Translations under genes and position numbers: made by a program | The notes under the pieces: model-generated | What the model saw: the letters and a program-made list of their open reading frames with translations, nothing else | What the model was told of the DNA's origin: nothing | Database searches by the model: none | Assembly (NCBI GenBank): GCA_023247835.1 | Contig: JAHFFU010000025.1 | Coordinates: 1 to 9,725 of the forward strand | DNA length: 9,725 bases | Source of the DNA: Candidatus Bathyarchaeota archaeon | GTDB taxonomy: Archaea; Thermoproteota; Bathyarchaeia; 40CM-2-53-6; FEN-987 | Reading direction: 5' to 3' | Part shown: positions 5,097 to 9,725 of the stretch, one piece after another | How positions within the stretch are numbered: the first letter of the stretch is position 1 | How the letters are laid out: each line of letters starts with the position of its first letter

Positions 5097-5870
5097 TTAC
5101 ATTTTCTTGAGGGTTTCAGCGATCTCGGTTAAGGATTTGGTGAAGGTGTGGTCGGGCTTCTCTATAGTGTAGATCGTCTTTCCGCCGAAGGCCATTAACT
5201 CGCACATGCAAGGTATCATTCCAACTAATGGCAGGCCCATGTCTGATTCGATCTGTTTTCCGAACTTCTCCTTGCCTCCCCCTGCAGCTATCTGTTCCAT
5301 CGGAATCTTGTTCAAGACAATACCTGACTTTCTGCCAAGTGCCTCATAGACACCTTTCGACAATTCCTTCGTACCCTCCAAGTCAAATTCGTCTGCCTTC
5401 ATCACGAGGGAAACTAGGTCGGCCCCGGCCAAGGCGTTTATGGATGAATATTGTGCGCCTGGGCTCGTATCAAACATCAGGTAATCGACTTTTTTCTGTT
5501 CTAGAATCTCTTTCTTGCCTGCAAGTGTCTTGGTTAGGGCTTTCACTTCCCATTTTCTATCCTTACTCATTATTTCCGTCAAAGCTTCGAGGGATGGGTT
5601 AGCGAAACCAACCCAGAGTTTGCCCTGTAGATTGAACCGGTCCGACTCGTCAACAAGCGTATCAATAATTCCACACTTCCCTTCAAGGTAGTCATTCAAC
5701 CAGAACTCTGGCTTCGCTTTGAACAGAACATTCAAGCTGGGCGCCCGAAAGTCATAATCTAGGAGGCAGACACTGGCACCCTGCTTCGCGTAAAGTGCGC
5801 CTAGATTAACCACGACGGAGGTCTTTCCCGTTCCACCCTTGTATGAATGAAAGGCTAAGCTCTTGCCCAT
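5097..5870 (-). CDS. MinD/ParA-family ATPase
   Basis: This 257-residue SIMIBI-class ATPase has the deviant Walker A motif YKGGTGKTS (signature Lys11, catalytic Lys16), the following LLDYDFRAPSLN segment (about 37-48) and a Walker B strand YLMFDTSPG (about 129-137). A GIVLNKI strand supplies the base-recognition region. ParA and MinD proteins dimerise with ATP on DNA or membrane and position plasmids, chromosomes, chemoreceptors or surface machines. There is no obvious C-terminal MinD amphipathic helix beyond EIAETLKKM, so membrane binding is not shown. The ATG start is preceded by GAGGTGG, which overlaps the stop region of the upstream winged-helix gene 12 bases away, so the two form an operon and probably work together. 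Lying between exported-protein genes, it may position or energise a surface system; that is inference. Confidence 0.9.
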   Translation of the reverse strand: MGKSLAFHSYKGGTGKTSVVVNLGALYAKQGASVCLLDYDFRAPSLNVLFKAKPEFWLNDYLEGKCGIIDTLVDESDRFNLQGKLWVGFANPSLEALTEIMSKDRKWEVKALTKTLAGKKEILEQKKVDYLMFDTSPGAQYSSINALAGADLVSLVMKADEFDLEGTKELSKGVYEALGRKSGIVLNKIPMEQIAAGGGKEKFGKQIESDMGLPLVGMIPCMCELMAFGGKTIYTIEKPDHTFTKSLTEIAETLKKM

Positions 5871-5882
5871 TCTTGACCCACC

Positions 5883-6257
5883 TCAGGTCTCCACATAGAA
5901 GTACACGTCCCTGCCCTTCCGCTTCTTCTTGACTAAGCCCATGGAAACAAGCTGGTTTAGGTAATCGCTTTCAACTGCCCTGACTCTGCCAGTCTCCTTG
6001 GAAAGATCTGTTGCAGTGCCCTCTCCGAGCGTCGCCAAGCCTAACGCTGACTTGCGCAGGTGATCGGGAAGTGAGAGAAGAGTGGTCACGTCAAGCGGCA
6101 GGTCATTAGGGAGAGAAACTGTCGGCCGCGACATTTGCCCGCCCGAAGATCGCTGAAGCTCTATCAACCTGTCCAGCTTCTTCGAGATGCCCTCCATGTT
6201 TCTGTTCATCTTCCTAAGAAGGTCAACAAGAACGGAGTCAGCGCTCCTTGACTTCAC
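5883..6257 (-). CDS. Coiled-coil plus winged-helix protein, partner of the ParA-type ATPase
   Basis: From GTG 6257 the product has 124 residues and begins MKSRSADSVLVDLLRKMNRN. The frame is open to 6359, but a TATA box at 6293-6299 sits about 38 bases before this GTG, so the extra 34 upstream residues would lie largely outside the transcript. Residues 8-36 form a predicted coiled coil (LRKMNRNMEGISKKLDRLIE), suggesting a dimer. After a Ser/Pro linker, residues 58-124 form a winged helix of the MarR/ArsR type: DHLRKSALGLATLGEGTATD, a recognition helix around SDYLNQLVSMGLV, and a wing KKRKGRDVYFYVE. It probably binds DNA, either as a regulator of the locus or as a ParB-like adaptor for the ATPase encoded 12 bases downstream. 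It diverges from the exported-protein gene at 6406. Confidence 0.78.
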   Translation of the reverse strand: MKSRSADSVLVDLLRKMNRNMEGISKKLDRLIELQRSSGGQMSRPTVSLPNDLPLDVTTLLSLPDHLRKSALGLATLGEGTATDLSKETGRVRAVESDYLNQLVSMGLVKKKRKGRDVYFYVET

Positions 6258-6292
6258 TGGAGACCCACGTAGAATTCGTGTGTTAGCCAGGG

Positions 6293-6300
6293 TATATGAA
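6293..6300 (-). promoter_or_regulatory. TATA box of the winged-helix/ParA operon
   Basis: On the minus strand TTCATATA gives an expected transcription start at about 6265-6270, roughly ten bases before GTG 6257. This decides against the longer in-frame ATG at 6359. Confidence 0.6.
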
Positions 6301-6351
6301 AGTTTGTGCGCTACACACAGACAGAAATCGAAGTGTAGATATGTGGCACGT

Positions 6352-6400
6352 GAAAACACTTAAATACCGAGCGGCGGCATAAATGAGGTCACAAGAGGTG
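6352..6400 (+). promoter_or_regulatory. BRE/TATA promoter and ribosome site of the secreted-protein gene
   Basis: GAAAAC (6352-6357) followed by ACTTAAATA (6358-6366) is a strong archaeal BRE/TATA element; transcription would start near 6390. GAGGTG at 6395-6400 lies five bases before ATG 6406, so the leader is about 15 bases. It faces away from the winged-helix promoter about 60 bp away. Confidence 0.65.
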
Positions 6401-6405
6401 CCCAG

Positions 6406-7926
6406 ATGTCTCTGCCGATTCGTGCTAGAAGCGCGATCGCAATTCTGTTGTGCGCTATAGCCGCTCTGTCAGCAGCCCAGGCCAGCGGAATCGTGCCAGG
6501 ATTCGTGTCGGCCGACAACACGATAACGGTAGATCTTCTCCGGGCCGCAACAAGCACCGAATCACTCTCGGCCAGTGGAATGGTAAAGATCAACCTCGAT
6601 AATGGCCAGGTAAGAGTCGAACTCGATAAGGCTACACCGGTTTCGGTTTACACAGCCCTATTCGTCTCAAGTTCTGCTAGTGTCCAAGTCGGAACCTTCG
6701 TGACGTCCGCTGGAGGGGAAGGCGATATTCAAGGGACCTTGAGTTCAGGGGCGTATGTGGGCCTCTTCGAGGTATCGCGGCTCGGGGTCGTGCAATTTGT
6801 ATCAGCAACCACCTCGTTCACGATAGGAGCTACCGCGTCCGCCTCCGCGTCGGCAAGCGTTTCTTCGGCTTCCACAACCGAAACTGAGAACACTATCTCA
6901 GCAAGCAACTCGGCGCAATTTGTGTTCCAGGTGGAACCTGCATCAAGATCCATCAGTGCAGGCGACTTTGCCAAATTTAACATTCGCATAGAGCAGAGTA
7001 CTTCAGCTAATATCTTCCTCGTAGCAAGGGACGTCCCAACCGGAAGCGTAGCGATCTTCACACCAAACGTTGGCGTAGCCAACCCCGAATTCCACTCCAC
7101 AATGACTATCGTTACTTCCGCGGACACGCCGGCTGGAACTTATGCGGTTACCGTCGTTGCATTAGTCGGCGGGCAGGAATTCACTGCTCACGTCGCTCTG
7201 AAAGTATCGGCGAATACAAGTCAGAGTTCCACTATTACCGTTTCAAAGGCAGCGAGGTTATCGGTGACCGTCACCACAGACCATTCTCAATACCAGCCTA
7301 ATGCAACTGTAACCATCCAAGGCCACGTCACCGACTCAACGGGAAGTGCAGTAGCTAATGCGGTTGTATCAATCCAAGTGGATTCACCAACCGGGTCGGA
7401 AGTCTTCTTCGGAAGCAGCGTCCAAACAAACGCGGCAGGAGCCTTCCACGCACAATTCACCCTCCCAGCCAATCCGGCGCTAGGAACATACACCGTCTTC
7501 GCATCTGCAAGCAAGACAACGTATTCGAGCGTAGCCGCGCGCGCAACTTTCGTCGTCGGGTCCTCAACAACCCCAAGCGTCGTCATAAGCGCTGTCTACA
7601 CGGGTGACGGTTCAGGCAACCCAATGTCCACATTCACTGTGGGGCAAACTGTATGGATATGGGTCGTTGTACAGAACAATGGCGCAACGTTCCAAGGAGT
7701 CATCTGGGTTCAAGTTCGTGATCCAAACGGCGTGCCGGTTGAGATTCGGATCACAATTGCAAACCTTCATGCGGGCGAGACTGTCAAGGACGGTATAGGC
7801 TTCACACTCGCAAGTAACGCGAGTCGAGGCGTCTACCGTGTCGACGCACTTGTTTCTGACAAATTAATCTCCCAAGGCGGGAGCTTTCTGGCAAACGCCC
7901 AAGCCCAATTTGCTCTGACGGGATGA
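6406..7926 (+). CDS. Large secreted multi-domain beta protein with an MG2-like domain
   Basis: The 506-residue product has a signal peptide (about 1-27, AIAILLCAIAALSAAQASG) and is rich in Ser, Ala, Thr and Val. Four beta regions can be seen. Residues 36-145 are an unidentified sandwich (ITVDLLRAATSTESLSASGM and on). After a Ser/Ala linker (ATASASASASVSSAS), residues 170-275 are NEW3-like, ending AGTYAVTVVALVG. Residues 282-385 are the MG2-like domain shared with its neighbours (ATVTIQGHVTD, NAVVSIQVDSPTG, GTYTVFASASK). Residues 390-505 resemble CARDB adhesion domains (SVVISAVYTGDGSGNPMSTF and on). There is no transmembrane helix and no CFI-box, so it is probably soluble or held by partners. 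Its stop overlaps the start of the next gene by four bases (ATGA), indicating coupled translation. Function is unknown; an adhesin or surface-layer accessory is plausible. Confidence 0.82.
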   Translation: MSLPIRARSAIAILLCAIAALSAAQASGIVPGFVSADNTITVDLLRAATSTESLSASGMVKINLDNGQVRVELDKATPVSVYTALFVSSSASVQVGTFVTSAGGEGDIQGTLSSGAYVGLFEVSRLGVVQFVSATTSFTIGATASASASASVSSASTTETENTISASNSAQFVFQVEPASRSISAGDFAKFNIRIEQSTSANIFLVARDVPTGSVAIFTPNVGVANPEFHSTMTIVTSADTPAGTYAVTVVALVGGQEFTAHVALKVSANTSQSSTITVSKAARLSVTVTTDHSQYQPNATVTIQGHVTDSTGSAVANAVVSIQVDSPTGSEVFFGSSVQTNAAGAFHAQFTLPANPALGTYTVFASASKTTYSSVAARATFVVGSSTTPSVVISAVYTGDGSGNPMSTFTVGQTVWIWVVVQNNGATFQGVIWVQVRDPNGVPVEIRITIANLHAGETVKDGIGFTLASNASRGVYRVDALVSDKLISQGGSFLANAQAQFALTG

Positions 7927-8969
7927 GAAAAATGCCAGATACAAACCATGGCAATCTCGAAGACATCATCTCAAGCCTGAATAGCATACGTGAAGAACTG
8001 GCCGAAACGTTAACGGCGTCCTCTCCAAACGGGTTTGACGACACCAAGGAACACCCGAGGCCCCAGGAAGATGCGACTTCGCTCGCACTCGAAGAATACT
8101 TAGCGAGCAGGCTACAGCAGATAGGCGAGGTTACAGCCGAGAAGAAAGACATCAAGGGGTTGAAGACTGGGAACGGCTGGGACGCCAACCAAGTCATAGA
8201 CCACGTCTTCAAAATCGACCCCATATCAATTAAACGGGCAGTAGAGATCGCGGTCTCATCGGACCGAAGACTTAAGGAACGACTTTCGAGCTTTTTCAGG
8301 CGCCACGAGGAAGACGTGAGGATGGTCGGGACACCGACCGTTGAGTATATCCCGATTTGGAAAGTGAAAGGCTTCCATGAATGCTACTACATTAGGACCA
8401 ACTCCTACAGGGTGAACGTCAAGGACGATGTTGTAGCCGTCGAGGTCGAAGGCCAGAGTAGGGACTTGATTCTTGAACGGAAACACAGCCGCCTAATTCC
8501 CTCAGCCATCCTCGAACGCCTTCAGAAATTGGGCTCATTCCTCGCAAACGAATCAAAGTACTTTGTTGTGGGTGACGCCCTGGAACTGGCGACAAAGAGA
8601 TCAGAGTCCGAACTGGTTGTAACCGGTACAGGGCGGCCCCTAAAGCGAGATGAAGAAACTGAATTAACTTCCTGGAGGACCAAACGCATCTTCGACATCG
8701 CAGACCTGAAAGTTCGAGGAGTGAACGTAAATGTGCATGAGTCAATTTCAAAAGAGGCCCTCCTGAACAATTTCAGAGAAAACGTGGTCCGAATGCCCGA
8801 ACGCTTCAAGCAAATACTAAGCAACAAGCTGCAGATAACAGAGCTGAGGCGGACCTACGTTCCCATCATTAGGGTCCCAATGCAAAAGGGGCTCGTGCCT
8901 CGGGAAGTAATAGTGAATGGTACGAGCGGAGAGATCGCCGACCCGAAGCTACTAACACTGCTAGAGTGA
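7923..8969 (+). CDS. Uncharacterised cytoplasmic protein coupled to the secreted protein
   Basis: I do not recognise this 348-residue family. It has no signal peptide or membrane helix and is highly charged. Residues 10-30 are probably helical (LEDIISSLNSIREELAETLT), followed by a Pro/Asp-rich linker and a helical segment (about 54-128). A mixed beta region starts at Y142: YIPIWKVKGFHECYYIRTNS, then RVNVKDDVVAVEVEG. A similar beta motif recurs at the C terminus (Y312 on): YVPIIRVPMQKGLVPREVIV, then NGTSGEIADPKLL. The pattern of a Y-x-P-I strand, a short loop and a second strand carrying a valine-rich turn occurs at both ends, suggesting a duplicated domain. Its ATG overlaps the preceding stop as ATGA, so it is co-translated with the secreted protein. 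A cytoplasmic assembly, folding or regulatory partner is one reading. Confidence 0.8.
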   Translation: MRKMPDTNHGNLEDIISSLNSIREELAETLTASSPNGFDDTKEHPRPQEDATSLALEEYLASRLQQIGEVTAEKKDIKGLKTGNGWDANQVIDHVFKIDPISIKRAVEIAVSSDRRLKERLSSFFRRHEEDVRMVGTPTVEYIPIWKVKGFHECYYIRTNSYRVNVKDDVVAVEVEGQSRDLILERKHSRLIPSAILERLQKLGSFLANESKYFVVGDALELATKRSESELVVTGTGRPLKRDEETELTSWRTKRIFDIADLKVRGVNVNVHESISKEALLNNFRENVVRMPERFKQILSNKLQITELRRTYVPIIRVPMQKGLVPREVIVNGTSGEIADPKLLTLLE

Positions 8970-8993
8970 CCTGAGCGACGCTGAAGATGACAA

Positions 8994-9002
8994 GTTAAAT
9001 TT
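8994..9002 (+). promoter_or_regulatory. TATA box of the CFI-box protein gene
   Basis: GTTAAATTT lies about 40 bases before TTG 9041, giving a predicted transcription start near 9022-9028 and a leader of about 15 bases. It supports the unusual TTG as the start and shows the gene has its own promoter after the two-gene unit upstream. Confidence 0.5.
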
Positions 9003-9040
9003 GTAGCCAAACTGCTCAGATGTGCTGAAGGCTGACGCAG

Positions 9041-9725
9041 TTGAGCAGGCTGTCAATATCACGAAGACTCCTGCCCCTATTTGTTCTTCTCTCCGTCCTA
9101 TTTCTCGTCCCATTTGTCTACTCACAAGGGTCCCTATCGATCACCCTCTCCACAGATAAGACGCAATACGAACCGAGTGAAACGGTTAGAATTTCAGGAA
9201 AGGTCTTAGACTCCCAAAGCAACCCGGTCGTCGGAGCGGCCGTTTCAATACAGGTTGGCGACCCCCCGGTGCATGTCGATTTGGTCTTCTCGGACAATTC
9301 TGGGGCTTACCTAGATTCGTTTATTTTGACCGCAGGGACGGCTCCAGGCCAGTACAATATCTTCGCATCAGCAGGCAAGCCTGGGTACACATCAGCACAG
9401 CAACAGACACAATTCACTGTCCTACCCCAGAGCACCTTAACAACTTCGACATCGTCCTCTTCTCAATCAAACAGCCCACCGAGCAGGTGTTTTATTGCCA
9501 CCGCCACCTACGGTTCCGAAATCGCCCCGGAAGTTGCCTTACTCCGTAACTTCCGAGACGCCGAAGTTCTGCAGACTTCAGCCGGAAGAAGTTTCATGCA
9601 AGCCTTCAACGCTTTCTACTATAGCTTCAGCCCTCAAGTTGCTTCCCTCATAGCCGCCCATGGGACGGTAAGGTCGGCCATGAAGGCCATTCTCTACCCG
9701 CTCATCGGAATTCTTTACCTCTCAA
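9041..9725 (+). CDS. Exported MG2-like protein with a CFI-box C-terminal domain (3' end beyond the window)
   Basis: At least 228 residues are encoded and no stop is reached before the window ends. It starts at TTG 9041, the only start codon after an in-frame TGA at 9026, and begins MSRLSISRRLLPLFVLLSVL, a signal peptide. Residues 31-125 are the MG2-like domain of this locus (TVRISGKVLDS, AAVSIQVGDPP, GQYNIFASAGKPGY). A Ser/Thr linker (about 130-147) leads to RCFIATATYGSEIAPEVALL starting at Arg149, followed by RNFRDAEVL and a hydrophobic stretch ending ILYPLIGILYLS. This matches the CFI-box-CTERM domain described on archaeal and some bacterial exported proteins, where a conserved Cys-Phe-Ile precedes hydrophobic helices and probably acts in membrane anchoring or sorting. 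Nearly all of the C-terminal domain appears present, so the stop should be close. Confidence 0.85.
   Translation, partial: MSRLSISRRLLPLFVLLSVLFLVPFVYSQGSLSITLSTDKTQYEPSETVRISGKVLDSQSNPVVGAAVSIQVGDPPVHVDLVFSDNSGAYLDSFILTAGTAPGQYNIFASAGKPGYTSAQQQTQFTVLPQSTLTTSTSSSSQSNSPPSRCFIATATYGSEIAPEVALLRNFRDAEVLQTSAGRSFMQAFNAFYYSFSPQVASLIAAHGTVRSAMKAILYPLIGILYLS

Noticed and set aside
2172..6257. Shared 12-mer GTGAAGTCAAGG at the start of the acylphosphatase and winged-helix genes
   Set aside because: It encodes the same short Met-Lys-Ser-Arg start in both genes, but the flanks differ and nothing else is shared; chance is sufficient.
6258..6359. N-terminal extension of the winged-helix protein to the ATG at 6359
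   Set aside because: The extension is Cys- and His-rich without domain features and overlaps the TATA box at 6293-6299, which fits the internal GTG at 6257.
6729..7127. 132-codon minus-strand frame inside the secreted-protein gene
   Set aside because: The Ser/Ala/Thr-rich plus-strand gene leaves its antisense frame free of stops; the plus-strand product has a signal peptide, promoter and domain pattern.
1..9725. CRISPR array, rRNA, or complete insertion sequence
   Set aside because: No regularly spaced repeats, rRNA-like sequence, transposase or terminal inverted repeats were seen.

Overview
The window reads as chromosomal DNA of an archaeon, most likely a Thermoproteota/TACK lineage (Bathyarchaeia, Caldarchaeales or a deep Nitrososphaeria are plausible; the sequence alone does not settle it). 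The reasons are BRE/TATA-type promoters about 25-30 bp from starts, many GTG/TTG starts, an archaeal-style HflX, a VapBC pair with an AbrB-type antitoxin, a tRNA carrying several bulge-helix-bulge introns, and an exported protein ending in a CFI-box C-terminal domain. Genes are packed tightly on both strands.

Region 1 (1-2200) is a small accessory patch beside a tRNA. It holds the start of a Nudix-fold protein (minus, running off the left edge), a protein with two ribbon-helix-helix-like segments (plus), a 23-nt fragment of a tRNA 3' end, a VapBC-type toxin-antitoxin pair (minus), and a complete tRNA-Glu(UUC) gene (minus). After excision of four apparent introns, in the D loop, the anticodon loop, the 3' anticodon stem/variable region and the T loop, the tRNA folds into a 79-nt cloverleaf including an encoded CCA. 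The tRNA fragment and the tRNA 3' end are direct repeats (17 identical bp) that bracket the toxin-antitoxin pair, as expected for a decayed element integrated at the tRNA.

Region 2 (1900-4050) is ordinary: acylphosphatase and the GTPase HflX diverge from a shared promoter gap, and an alpha/beta hydrolase converges on hflX with a 38-bp overlap.

Region 3 (4130-9725) looks like a cell-surface locus. Three exported proteins share the same roughly 95-residue macroglobulin/Ig-like domain. The first is a membrane-anchored protein with a cytoplasmic SHOCT-like tail. The second is a secreted four-domain protein. The third is a partial protein with a CFI-box C terminus. Between the first and second lies a minus-strand operon encoding a coiled-coil winged-helix protein and a MinD/ParA-type ATPase. 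The second exported gene overlaps by 4 bp a gene for a 348-residue cytoplasmic protein of unknown family. A surface system with a cytoplasmic ATPase partner is inferred from gene order and shared domains, not from recognised function.
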